The notes below the pieces were generated by a model that saw nothing but the letters and a program-made list of their open reading frames with translations, ran no database searches and was not told where the DNA came from. From Harmothoe impar (taxonomy: Eukaryota > Annelida > Polychaeta > Phyllodocida > Polynoidae): a DNA stretch of 64,000 nucleotides. Positions 30,638 through 41,018 of this stretch are shown here, piece by piece. Each line of letters opens with the position of its first letter. Position 1 is the first letter of the stretch. The position numbers and the translations under genes were made by a program. The DNA lies in assembly GCA_947462335.1 (NCBI GenBank), contig OX381720.1, forward strand, positions 65,059,946-65,123,945, read 5' to 3'.

Positions 30638-33600
30638 ATGGGGCCTAGGAATTCCAAGGCAAACTGTAGCGGGGTAGTATGTGAACAGTGTTCCAAAAGT
30701 CTAGTTGCAGGGATATTGAGAGGGCCGCGCCCTGCGCCATAGGCGCATTAAAATTCGGGATGGCGCATTGGAACCCTTATGGGTGCGCCCTATGGCGCAT
30801 AGGCTTTCTAAAACTGAAAGAATTTTTTTAATATTCCAATCAGAACCAAAGTTAGAACCCCTCAGTATTCCCCAATCTATCAGCAGTTTTCAAAAAAAAA
30901 ATCTTGGGAGTATTGAATTCTCAATACCTACAAAGCCCTCAGAAAACACCAATTAAGCTGCTAAAGTTAGAATTCCAAGGTTTTCTCTGCCCACAGAACA
31001 CGCCAATCTAAAAATAAAATTCCTATATTTTTGGAGCAAGATGCACAAGCCACATAAACCTATCGGAATATAAAGCAGTCTACAGAAGATTTTCTCAATT
31101 TTCTTGGAACCCCTCAAAATATAACAACCCAAAAGTAAAATGCCAAAGTTCTCCCGAAGCAATATGCCCCCAAAACTCCGCAGAACTGTAGTCGGGTTTT
31201 CTAACTACAATTTCTCCCCAAATTCTTAATGTAAACGTCTTAATGCCCCCCCCCCCCGAATGCACACATCTAGACATAGAATTTATAGAATTTCTGGGCA
31301 ATAACACCAAATAAAAATAAATGAATATCAAAATTCTCCTGGATGCCAAAGTATGTGTTGGTGAGACACTTTTTTTTAAAAAGAAGTTATTTTTCAATAT
31401 TCATCTTTATAAGTATGTTTTACTGTGGGGACTATGAAGGCCCATTAGCTCTCAAAATGGCGCATTGCTCTTGCCAAGGAGTGCGCCATTGCTTCTTTAT
31501 TTTTTTCCAAATTGAGAATAATTCCCCCAGACCAACCACAAAAATGTTTATGTTAGGAGTCCACTAAGAACTTTTGTCGGAGGCTGGGCTAAAAAAAAAA
31601 AAAGTTGTCGCTCGCTCCACTTTTCCACCGGCAAAATCCATTGAAAAAAATCTTAAATTTTTTTTTGGTGTGGCCTAAGGGAGTGCTCATTTTTTAACAA
31701 CGGGGCGTGGGAATCATGTGCATTCGCACTCCTTTCTAGCCTACGGTACCATAAAACCCTGCCCTTAAGATGACTCCACCTTTATGATGACCCCCTAGTT
31801 TGAGAAAAAGAATTCATCTTGTAGGAAAAAGCAATGAGAATTGAGACATCTTTAAGCTATTTAAACCCCGCCTTTAAGACGACCCCCTAACTTCTGGGGA
31901 AAATTTGGAACCCTCAAGGGGGGGGGACCAACAAATTGTACCCTTTGTTTAGCGAAAAACTAGCGCTCAAAGGGTCGGCCGTGCTCAATTTCAATCTGTC
32001 TGGCCAGGGGGGGGGGGGGGGGAGGAACCAAAAAAAATTCTCAATTTTGAAATAAATTAGGCAAGCGAAATCCATTGACCAAGGTGGCCTAATTACCCTG
32101 TAGACACTAATGCTGGCCCGGGAGCCAATGGCCCGTAATTCTTGGTCCGGACCCGTAGTTTTCTACAGAATTAGCTTCCTATGGGCCCGGGTGACCCACA
32201 AGAATATCATTACAGCCTAGGCATGCAATATACCGTTGAAAAGAGAAAATCAACAGGAATCTTTATATTTTGATTACGTTTTGATGTATCCTAATCAATA
32301 ATAACTATGATTTTCTTTTGGAAAAAAAGTAAATATTTTTGTTGGGGCCGCAGATTTAGGTCTGGGCCCGTAGATTTTTTAAGCTGTGGGCCCGGGTGGC
32401 CCATGACTGAAAAACTTAGTGTCTACCCCTGTAAGTATACTACAGTAATAAATCAACAACTTTCAGTCCCCTATGGACATCCTCTGTGGTTATACAATTT
32501 GTCAAAGTAAGGGGTCCAGCTTATGCAAAAAGATTAAAAAAAAAAATAATAATAAAAAAAAAAAAAAGTTAATTAAAAAAAAAAAATTCCCAAAATGTCC
32601 AAAAAAAAATTAGGGTCGGCCCTGTTTTGCTAGGTAGGGTCGGGTGACCGGAAACACAACTTTTTTTTTTTTTGGCCTTATACTCGGCAAGGTTTTACAG
32701 TACTGGTGAGCTACCGAGGGACACATGGGAGCATCATGATGACAATGGCACACGAGGCTTTAAGGCATCGTGCGGCCCTTTACATGTTAACAACTGACTG
32801 TGTTTGATGCCTGGTGTAACTGACTGTGTTTGAGGTGTAACCCCAGTAACTGGCTGTGTTTGAGGTGTAACCCCAGTAACTGGCTGTGTTTGAGGTGTAA
32901 CCCCAGTAACTTACTGTGTTTGAACTCCTGTACAAAGCTCCTGATGGAGTCTAGAGATGCCAGGTCCAGCTTCATCACCTTCACCTGGGACCGGGGGGCC
33001 CCCGTGATATCCAAGATGTCTGCCGCCGCCGCCTCCCCCCTCTCCACCGAGCGGCATGCCATGATGACCCGCGCACCTGCAGTAGCAGCACATCCGTATC
33101 AAACATACAGACGGGGGGACACTAGCACTGCAGTAGCAGCACATCCATATCAAACATACAGACGGGGGGACACTAGCACTGCAGTAGCAGCACATCCATA
33201 TCAAACATACAGACGGGGGGGACACTAGCACTGCAGTAGCAGCACATCCATATCAAACATACAGACGGGGGGACACTAGCACTGCAGTAGCAGCACATCC
33301 ATATCAAACATACAGACGGGGGGACACTAGCACTGCAGTAGCAGCACATCCATATCAAACATACAGACGGGGGGGACACTAGCACTGCAGTAGCAGCACA
33401 TCCATATCAAACATACAGACGGGGGGACACTAGCACTGCAGTAGCAGCACATCCATATCAAACATACAGACGGGGGGACACTAGCACTGCAGTAGCAGCA
33501 CATCCATATCAAACATACAGACGGGGGGGACACTAGCACTGCAGTAGCAGCACATCCATATCAAACATACAGACGGGGGGACACTAGCACTGCAGTAGCA

Positions 33601-35633
33601 GCACATCCATATCAAACATACAGACGGGGGGACACTAGCTCTGCAGTAGCAGCACATCTTAAGGTCCATCCTGATTGAGTGATTGTGCCTGTAGTCGTAT
33701 TGTGCATATGATTATTGTTGGTTGTTAATGAAAAATGTTTTAAATTTGTTTACAATATCAAACACAAACACAGAGCAAAGCTAACAGCTATTATCAATGT
33801 TCCCCGAATAGAAGTTGTTAAAGGGCGGCTAGCACCGTTAAGACTGCCAGTCGTAGCAGGTCACGTGACCACCGATTGACCAATCAGGTGGCCGCTAAGG
33901 CTCCGCTTGTTCCTGTGCACTTTTGTTAGATCTGTGAGGGCAGGTAGGCCTACCCGTCTTTGCTACGCTCCATGCTAGCCCCCCTTTAACACAAGACAGC
34001 CACCTACCTCTCCTGACATGGTCCAGTGCGTGCATCTTGCCTAAGCCGGTGTTTGCGCCAGTGATGATGACAACTTTACCCGTCAGCTGAGCATCACTCC
34101 TACACACTCCGCCCCGCGTGTACCGTCTGGATGGGGGAATAAATACAGCATCAGACAAAACAGATGTGCTTTAAGCCTCTTGGGCATCTAGGCTGAGTCT
34201 TACAGTGTTGCCGAAAACAACAGTAACCAACACAGGTGTGGTTAAAGTTCCATAGGCATCTAGGGTAAGTCTTTATTAACCCTTTATACTTTTATTAAGA
34301 CCCAGGGTCGGGGTATAAGATCCAGGGTCCGGGTGGCTGCATTAAGACAGCATATAAAACCACCTGTTATGTTCGTGAAGTCCTACACCACCAACAATAA
34401 GGATGTCATCGACATCCCATTGTTGTCTATTCCTATGAGATTATCGCGATTATTGGCCTCGATTTTCCGAATTTTGTTGATGTCAAAATATAGTAATGAA
34501 AAGCATTGAATCAACCAAATAAATGTACACTCTCCTGTATGTGCGTTTGGATCATGATGTACAGTATGTAATTATCATGTTAATACATCCTGTTTTATCC
34601 AAAGTGCCTCAAACTCTGCGGTCATGTATTGATACGTGTTTCTAGGACTAAGTTTCAAATTTCCAAAATTAACTGTTGTTTTTGGATTTGCATTTCCTTA
34701 CAGATGATGTCTTTCGTTTGTGTTGGAATATTTTTGAAGGGTAACCCCAGTAATTTTGAAAAGATAATTTGTCCTGCTTTTCAGTGGCTAAAAGGGGTCA
34801 ATTAGGCCCTTTTAAAAATCGACGGACACAGAAAAATGGATAAAAATGTAAAGGATAAAAATCGACATGGCGACACGGCACCTCAGCTAAAAATCGACAC
34901 GGCGCCATGTAGATTTTTATCCTTTACATTTTTATCCATTTTTCTGGGTCCGTCGATTTTTAAAAGGGCCGTGTCGCCCCTATCGGATTTAAAAAGTGCT
35001 GTGTCGGCGTGACTGTGTCGAATTTTACCCATGTATAGTCACATTAATATAGCCCGCGCGTTACTATAGTTCAAAGGGGGGGGCGAACATTTTTCGGCGC
35101 CTTCGGCAAAACGTTCCACACGCTCTTGAGGGGGGGGGGGCATAAAAAAAGTTCGCCCCTCCGCACAAAATCTCACCACCCCCCCCTGTAATTAATAGAT
35201 GAACACTCCCTAAATGAGTGTCCCCCCTCCCCCCCCCCCCCGCCCCCAAAACGACCAACTCTTCCCTGTTTAATACTAGATGATGTCAACTCCCTAATTT
35301 ATACTAGTCCACATGGAACGCCACAAGGTGAGGCATGAATCATTACAGTTCAGGGTCAGGGGCTCAGTGCGCCCAGAACTAGGTCACCCTGACCTAGTTG
35401 TATGACCTCCCTCTGTAAACACAGGCTGCACGGCAACTGCACTTATTATCGCTCAGTGCCGTGCCTCAGTGCCTGGCTGTAGGCGCTGACAGGTGGTGGG
35501 GGGTGCTTTATATGACGGCTGTACTGTACCTGAGTGTGACGTGTTAGTGGGTACTGTACCTGAGGGAGTAGAGTCCTGCTGCTGACACACACACCAGCAC
35601 GGCAGGCCTCCTCAGGGCGCCCAGACCAGGCAT
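24609..35633 (-). CDS. Retinol-dehydrogenase-like short-chain dehydrogenase (seven exons)
   Basis: Exons (minus strand): 35633-35560, 34126-34008, 33076-32915, 30038-29934, 26986-26777, 26427-26226 and 24741-24609. The sum is 1005 nt, 334 aa, with every phase closing. The N-terminal 25 residues hold a hydrophobic membrane-anchor segment ([14 protein letters not shown]). The NADP(H) site is TGANTGLG (47-54), with NNAG at 128-131, catalytic Ser near 179 (NVSS), and Tyr204 and Lys208 in YCNSK. The order and C-terminal block resemble the RDH11-14/WWOX-like group that reduces retinal at the ER or inner mitochondrial membrane; I cannot tell which paralogue. The G-K-M-H-A stretch after the glycine motif differs slightly from the usual GKETA. 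Many of its splice junctions have become minisatellite arrays. Confidence 0.88.
25038..25485. mobile_element. Hairpin-containing interspersed repeat, copy 2
   Basis: Same family as 17830-18275. Its hairpin arms (about 25061-25098 and 25121-25158) differ from copy 1 at several positions, yet both arms changed together and still pair (for example GTGCTTGGGCCGTATTGCA with TGCAATACGGCCCAAGCAC). Confidence 0.75.
25735..26226. repeat. 67-bp minisatellite carrying repeated 5' splice sites (RDH-like intron 6)
   Basis: About seven units start at the donor of exon 6 (TACTACAG|GTAGGTATAC on the minus strand). Each unit repeats the last ~20 bp of the exon plus the donor (GGAGGTGCTATAG|GTAGGTATAC). Confidence 0.92.
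26427..26515. repeat. Duplicated acceptor and exon start (RDH-like intron 5)
   Basis: The first ~45 bp of exon 6 plus its acceptor recur once at 26463-26513 (GGTGGAGGCAGTACGCCGTC, then ACC.CCGTACCTGCAGCACA on the plus strand) with few changes, giving a second candidate acceptor. Confidence 0.85.
26987..28005. repeat. 44-bp minisatellite seeded at an acceptor (RDH-like intron 4)
   Basis: About 22 units (GTCAGGTAGAGGTGTCCTGG then GGGTAAGGGGGGTATACTGA) follow the exon 5 boundary. The real boundary on the plus strand, GTCAGGTAGAAGGGGCCTGT then AGGGGGTATACTGA, is clearly the parent. Confidence 0.92.
28205..29310. repeat. Dispersed AGATCTGACGGAYGTTACAT motif in both orientations
   Basis: About seven copies of AGATCTGACGGATGTTACAT or its inverse (near 28217, 28575, 28742, 28908, 28930, 29108 and 29284) are scattered at irregular distances over 1.1 kb of intron 4. 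The sequence between them is unrelated. No coding frame is present. Confidence 0.7.
30322..32705. mobile_element. Composite TIR element in the RDH-like intron 3
   Basis: The outer ends CCGTAAAACCTCACGTATAA and CTCGGCAAGGTTTTACAGTA are inverted. Just inside lies a second inverted pair, GGCCAAAAAAAAAAAAGGTG onward (30533) and its complement ending at 32685, with a TTTCCGGT core and GTAGGGTCGG words. Between them is non-coding DNA with long A, T, C and G runs and part of the C-homopolymer family near 31676-32030. Confidence 0.5.
32815..32915. repeat. 30-bp repeat carrying donor copies (RDH-like intron 3)
   Basis: Three units (ACTGGCTGTGTTTGAGGTGT then AACCCCAGTA) directly follow the exon 3 donor (AAACACA|GTAAGTTACTGG on the minus strand), each repeating the exon end CAAACACAG. 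Confidence 0.85.
33077..33660. repeat. 51-bp minisatellite carrying acceptor copies (RDH-like intron 2)
   Basis: About eleven units (ACAGACGGGGGGACACTAGC, ACTGCAGTAGCAGCACATCC) abut the exon 3 acceptor. On the minus strand each unit contains TGTGCTGCTACTGCAG, the same as the true acceptor. Confidence 0.93.
34805..34972. repeat. Long inverted repeat (about 66-bp arms)
   Basis: The arms starting CCCTTTTAAAAATCGACGG (34805) and ending CCGTCGATTTTTAAAAGGG (34972) pair nearly perfectly, around a loop of about 35 bp that itself repeats AAAAATCGACAYGGCG. It is probably a folded-back element. Confidence 0.8.
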
Positions 35634-35920
35634 AGTGGGGCCGTGAGAGAGGTAGTATGAGAGAGGCTCCGTCTGTCTGCCTGCTTCTCTACTCACACAC
35701 CAGGCGGCAGCACAGAGTAAGGAGCGGCCCGCAAGACGTTAAACCGCGGATTGACTGGCCCCATTATATCATATTATGTAATGTAGTCTGCGTTAGCGCT
35801 GGGCGGGGACGCCCAGGGGGACGGGGGAGGGGGGGGGGGGGGAGGAGGGGCGGAGAGATTGTGGAGGGCAGGGGGGCCGGGGGTAATTGTGGGGGGCGGT
35901 GGGGGGGGGGGGGGGTGTAA
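35040..35920. repeat. GC-homopolymer element and G-rich tract near the RDH-like first exon
   Basis: A C/G-homopolymer stretch at about 35040-35225 includes GCGTTACTATAGTTCAAAGG and a GAACACTCCCTAAAT end. A G-rich tract at 35813-35920, upstream of the RDH-like start, has many runs of 4-14 G (potential G-quadruplexes). Confidence 0.6.
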
Positions 35921-36604
35921 TTATACTGGTGCAGTGGTGATCACTTAGGAAACCTATTCATGTATTGGCTGGAGGGCAGTCTGCTGTATATTCCATTTCG
36001 GTTTGGATTGCCACCCCCAGGTTGCCACCCCCCCCCCCCCCACCATTCATAACTAGGCTGACAGTTTGTTTTCACTGTCAATTGTCTAGATTCATTATCT
36101 ATGGCCTATATGTGTAGGTCCTTATATAGGGGCCATACTCCCTGACTCCTGGGGCATAGGCCTTCTATGTGTTTATTGGAGGAGTGTTTATTCCACAAGT
36201 TAAGGGTTACCATAAAATATCTATGCAGCAATTCTTATTTGTACAGCATTATATTACGACCTTAGGCCACTTAAAGTCGATTATCAGCTTTGCGGACACC
36301 GCCCCCACTGGTACTTCTTTTCATGCTTTAAAAAAAAAAGCGCAAGGAGGAAAACACCAGCAATACAATTGCAATATCATCAATATCTCAGCTGTTAATT
36401 GGGGTAGAAACCTAGGCCTAATTTAAAAGGCATTTTAGACTTATTTCCACATAGGCCTACAGACCATCGATGTTCTAAATAAAAATAAAAAGGCCCTCCC
36501 GTCCCTCCAGAAAAAAGTAAAACAAAATAAAAATAATAAGCGCCCTACCGTCCCCTTTTTTCTTAAAAAGTGTCCGCAAAGCTGATAGTAATCAACTTTA
36601 ATTG

Positions 36605-36895
36605 GCCTTGGAGTGGTCATTTTTTAACAAAGGGGGGGGGGGGGGGGGGTTGGTGGATTCGGGGGGGGGGGGTGACCAAATAAATTTGGACCCTTTGATG
36701 GGGGTGACCAAAAAAATGTGGACCCCTCTTGAGGGGGGACCCTTTTTTAGCGAAAAAGCCCGTGCGTTACTATAGCTCAAAGGGGTCGGGCCGTGCTCAA
36801 TTTCAACTTGCCCGAGTGGGGGACCAAAATTTTTTCGACCCGCTCGCCCGAAAATCCACCAACTCCCCCCCCCCCCACACTCCCTAAGGGCCTAC
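36605..36895. mobile_element. C/G-homopolymer TIR element, another copy
   Basis: It begins GGAGTGGTCATTTTTTAACAA and ends CACACTCCCTAAGGG, with an internal GCGTTACTATAGCTCAAAGG block shared with 22985-23314, 35040 and 38890-39112. Confidence 0.6.
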
Positions 36896-37249
36896 CTACT
36901 CTATTTTGGTGTCTTTGAAAAGGTGAACTTGAATGTTTGAGTACCAAAGTTAAAGCTAATAGTAGCCTATTACACTCCCCCCCCCTTGCATTCCCTCATC
37001 TTCTTGCAATATTCAGCAGTATTATAGCCTAAATTGGGCAAACTGCAAACTATACTAGGCCTACTTGATATCTTTGGAAACCAAAATGTTTGGCAAAGTA
37101 CACTATTAATTTTGGTATCTTAGAAAAGCAAAATGTTCAAATTTTAAAGCTAAAGGTGCCCCCCCCCTCCTTTATCCCCTTCCCCCACATTCTTCACCAC
37201 CCCGCACCACGTCCTCCTGCCCCCATCGCAGCTGACAGATTACTGCGGC
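36896..37249. other. Intergenic DNA, nothing recognised
   Basis: AT-rich with C runs; no gene or RNA seen. Confidence 0.5.
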
Positions 37250-38370
37250 CATTGTAGTCCTGAGGACTATGCCTCGCCTTGCGCGTTATCTGCCCCCCCC
37301 CCCCCCGCCTGCCCCCCGGCCCCACCCCTCTGCACCCTACATCCTTCTGATAGCCTGCAAGGCTGCATGTGGCCCTACCATGTTTATAGTCCCCAGGACT
37401 ATGTATATAGTCCCCAGGACTACAATTGTGGTCCCCAGGACTACGGTTGTAGTCCACAGGACTATGATTGTTGTCCCCAGGACTAAAACTTAGTATAGAG
37501 CTGCTTACTGTCCCCTTTTCATATCATAAAGGGCCTATGTCTCTGCTTGACGATGAATTCTAAAAGTGCTGAACAATATTGGTGCATAGTCCTGGGGACT
37601 AAATCTGTAGTCCCCAGGACTACAGTGAAAGTCCTTATGACTACAGAGGAGGTCCTTAGGACTACAAGTATTAAGTGTGTAGTCCTGGGGACTTATAAAA
37701 TGGTAGTCTTGGGGACTATAGGCATAGTGCTGGGGAGTACTACAACAAGCTGCATAGTCCTAAGGACTACAGAGACAGGTCTACATAGTCCTGGGGACTA
37801 CAGACATAGTCCTGGGGACTACCAACCCCCAATCTCTAGTCCCTAGGACTATGCTTCTATACCGATGTTGCAGGTTCCTTAGTAGGGGGCACCATTGCTT
37901 GATCTGGTAACCAGCGAGATAAGCACTGATACAACAATCACAATGGGTACAGGCTGTTACATAATGCCCCCTAAGAATTCCGCAGTGAAGGCCAAGGAAT
38001 TTTCTCATTGGTTGATAATGCAACCGGCTAGATGCCTATAGTCCCTAGCACTTTGTAGGCCTGTCCTATCTACCTCTCTGGTTGTAGCAGTCTTGGGAAG
38101 TCCCTAGGACTATATGGGTAGTCCTCAGGACTACGACAATAGTCCTCAGGATTACACCTGTAGTCCTCAGGACTGTGCAGGCCATGCAGCCTATAGATTC
38201 GTGTATTTAGAAGGCCTGTGCATAAGGGTATGGCCCCAGGTGCACACATAGGCTTAGTCCCTAGGACTACATGTATAGTCCCTAGGACTACATGTATAGT
38301 CCCTAGGACTATATGTTTAGTCCCTAGGACTACACATATAGTCCCCAGGACTATAACTGTAGTCCCCAGA
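37250..38370. repeat. Array of about 25-30 AGTCCYNRGGACT palindromes
   Basis: A 13-bp palindrome (AGTCCCCAGGACT, AGTCCTGGGGACT, AGTCCCTAGGACT, AGTCCTCAGGACT, AGTCCTAAGGACT) recurs at irregular spacing in three clusters (37375-37490, 37585-37850, 38040-38370) plus one copy at 37255. The centre varies but usually stays symmetric. It is not a simple tandem repeat. Confidence 0.85.
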
Positions 38371-38889
38371 ACTATACAATAGCTTTTGCTGTATAGGTAT
38401 ACATGAATCCTAAGTGCCCCCCCCCCCCCCAAAAGAAAAAAAAAAAAGCCCTGTCCCCCTACCCTACTTCCCACGGACGCAGGGCAGCACTCTGCGTGCC
38501 GCAGCAAGCACGCGTATTGGCGGGCACGGCAGCGTGGTAGTTCTAGGGGGTCAACCATTAATCACATACACACATTTTTTGGCAAAAATAGACCCCCCCA
38601 CGCCCCTGTTGCACCATGTACGCATTTGGATTACCCCCCCCCCCCATGCGTACATATGCAGTTAACTTTTACCCCCCCTGATAAATTAAAGGAAATAAAT
38701 TTATGGAGGAAATTTTGTGTTAATAGATGCGTATGTAGGGGGAGGGACGGAGAGGAACTCCTTTTTGAGTTTATGCATCTTTTAAACCTCTAAGGACAAC
38801 ATAATGCTTTAATGCATCATGCCCTTGGTGGGTATGATGCTTGAATGCAGCCCTGGTGAGTAACTCGGCAGTGCCAGGGCTGGTCAAGC

Positions 38890-39112
38890 TAAGGGAATGT
38901 TCATTTATTAATTAATTGGAACGTTTCGCGCCCCCCCCCTTTCGCCTCCCCCCTTTGAACTATAGTAACGCGCAGGCTTTTTTGCTATAAAGGGGCTTAA
39001 ATTTTATGCCCCCCCTCAAGAGGGGTCAGGATTTTTTATGCCCCCCCTCAGGAGAGGTCTGAAATTTTTACGACCCCCCCCCCTGTAACTAATAAATGAA
39101 CACTCCCTTATA
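38890..39112. mobile_element. C-homopolymer TIR element, another copy
   Basis: It begins AGGGAATGTTCATTTATTAA and ends TTAATAAATGAACACTCCCT-like sequence (ACTAATAAATGAACACTCCC), with the TTTGAACTATAGTAACGCGC block inside. Confidence 0.65.
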
Positions 39113-39652
39113 GTGAAGTTATATATTGCAATCTAAGGAGGGGGTGGCATTGTGAAGAAATTTAAATGACCATTTAAGTACTCGTCACCATGCCTCATTA
39201 CACCACCATGCATTTGCGATTTGTTGGGAGGAGGGAAGGGCATTTTGCAAAAGGAGAACTTAATGGCCAGGCCAGGGGGGGGGGGGGGGTAGGCCTACTT
39301 ATGGCTAGTTGATAGGAGGGGGCGGGCAAAAATGTCATGTTTGGAAAATCTATAAGAAGATTTTCAAAATTTGGTTGGATATTTGGACCTAAAAAGGTAC
39401 CAATTTTACTATAAAAATGACCAGAAAATCGGTCAAGATGGCCTAGACCCCCCCCCCCCTGTATGCATCTGTATGTTGGGAACAACGGCGCATGTGTGGA
39501 GGTGCACCAGTCGGGGGCTAACCCTGCACCATGCAGGCCCTTTGTTCTATAATACTTTCACACTTTTCTCTAGGTGGCCACAGTAATCTGTCACCTGCTC
39601 CACCATCCCCCGTAAGCTCGCCTGCCTCACGCGCCCACGGCATGTACAAAAG

Positions 39653-40562
39653 TATATTATGGAAGGCCGGAGCGCCATAGTCTTTGCCATTTGCCAATTG
39701 CCATTTGCCAATTGCGAATTGCTATTTGACGGCCATCTTTGTTCTCGGACATTAGATACTCGGACATTTCCTCGGACATTTCTCGGACATTAGATGCTCG
39801 GACATAGCCTAGGGTCCTCGGACTTTTGATGCTCTGACATAAGCTACATTATTTTACAGCATATATGAGTAGGTCTATGATTATCTATGCCCTATTAAAA
39901 TGTCCGAGCACCTGAATGTCCGAGCACCTGAATGTCCGAGTACCTGAATGTCCGAGCACCTAAATGTCCAAGCACCTACATGTCCGAGCACATTTACGTG
40001 GACTTTGTTTTGGGGATGGGTAGGGCGGGTGCAGTTTTGTTTTTTAATTACTTGGTAGGGGGGGGGGGGACACAAGGGTCCGAGCATCTCCCAATATAAT
40101 GTCCGAGAATAGACCAATCTGATGTCCGAGCATTGTCACAGTAAATCACTTTACACCCCCTATATATTTTTTGAATCAACAATTCCTTCATACTTTAATT
40201 ATAAGTGTGCTCGGACGTTTAACGTACCATTGGTGGTCCATAGGCATTAATTGAGCTTTCAAGTAGGCCTACCAGAGGCGTAGCCACACAGCTACATGGG
40301 CATATGATATTAACAGCATATTAACTGTACATTGTTTATATATAGGGCTATATACGTTATAGTGGCGATTTCCCGCCATTTCAGGTACAACAAGATGGCT
40401 GCCAATTAGCAAATGACAATTGGCAATTGGCAAATGGCAATTCGCAATTGGCAAATGGCAATTCGCAATTGGCAAATGGCAATTGGCAATTGGCAAATGG
40501 CAATTCGCAATTGGCAAATGGCAATTCGCAATTGGCAATGGCGCTCCGGCCTTCCATAGTAT
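39653..40562. mobile_element. TIR element with GGAAGGCCGGAGCGCCAT ends
   Basis: The left end TATGGAAGGCCGGAGCGCCA and right end TGGCGCTCCGGCCTTCCATA are exact inverses. Inside each end are runs of CAATTGGCAAATGGCAATTCG words (39688-39725 and 40410-40540). The centre repeats CTCGGACAT or its inverse ATGTCCGAG (39750-40215). There is no coding frame. Confidence 0.72.
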
Positions 40563-40739
40563 GTACATAATAGCGGGATGACAGCGCGTAGGAACGCACG
40601 CGGCAATTTCCAAAGTCCGCGGGACTTGCTTGCCCGCAGCTCTCTCCCGCCTGCCCGCGGTGATTCGGTGGGGCCAGTGGGTCCGCGGCATAAGAGTAGC
40701 GGAGCGGCCCTCTGCTGGCCAAGTACGGAACTACTGACT

Positions 40740-40912
40740 GCATTCTGAGACAGAGAGAGGACCAGAGGGCCTCTCTGTGCCGTTCTGAGACAGAGAGAGG
40801 ACCAGAGGGCCTCTCTGTGCCGTTCTGAGATGGAGAGGGGACCAGAGGGCCTCTCTGTGCCGTTCAGAGACGGAGAGAGGACGAGAGGGCCTCTCTCTGT
40901 GCCGACGGAGGG
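40740..40912. repeat. 40-bp tandem repeat
   Basis: Four units of TTCTGAGACAGAGAGAGGAC then CAGAGGGCCTCTCTGTGCCG with small changes. Confidence 0.9.
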
Positions 40913-41018
40913 AGGGACAGAGGGTCAGTGACACTATTTTATTCACCCGTTTTAAATATGGACTGCATGCAGACATGAAAGACTTATGCTTTTTTACTAC
41001 TTAGTGTATTTAATATGT

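Noticed and set aside
33000..33669. Repeated [21 protein letters not shown] frames
   Set aside because: Minisatellite (51 bp, multiple of three) next to an exon; the apparent peptide is intron sequence.
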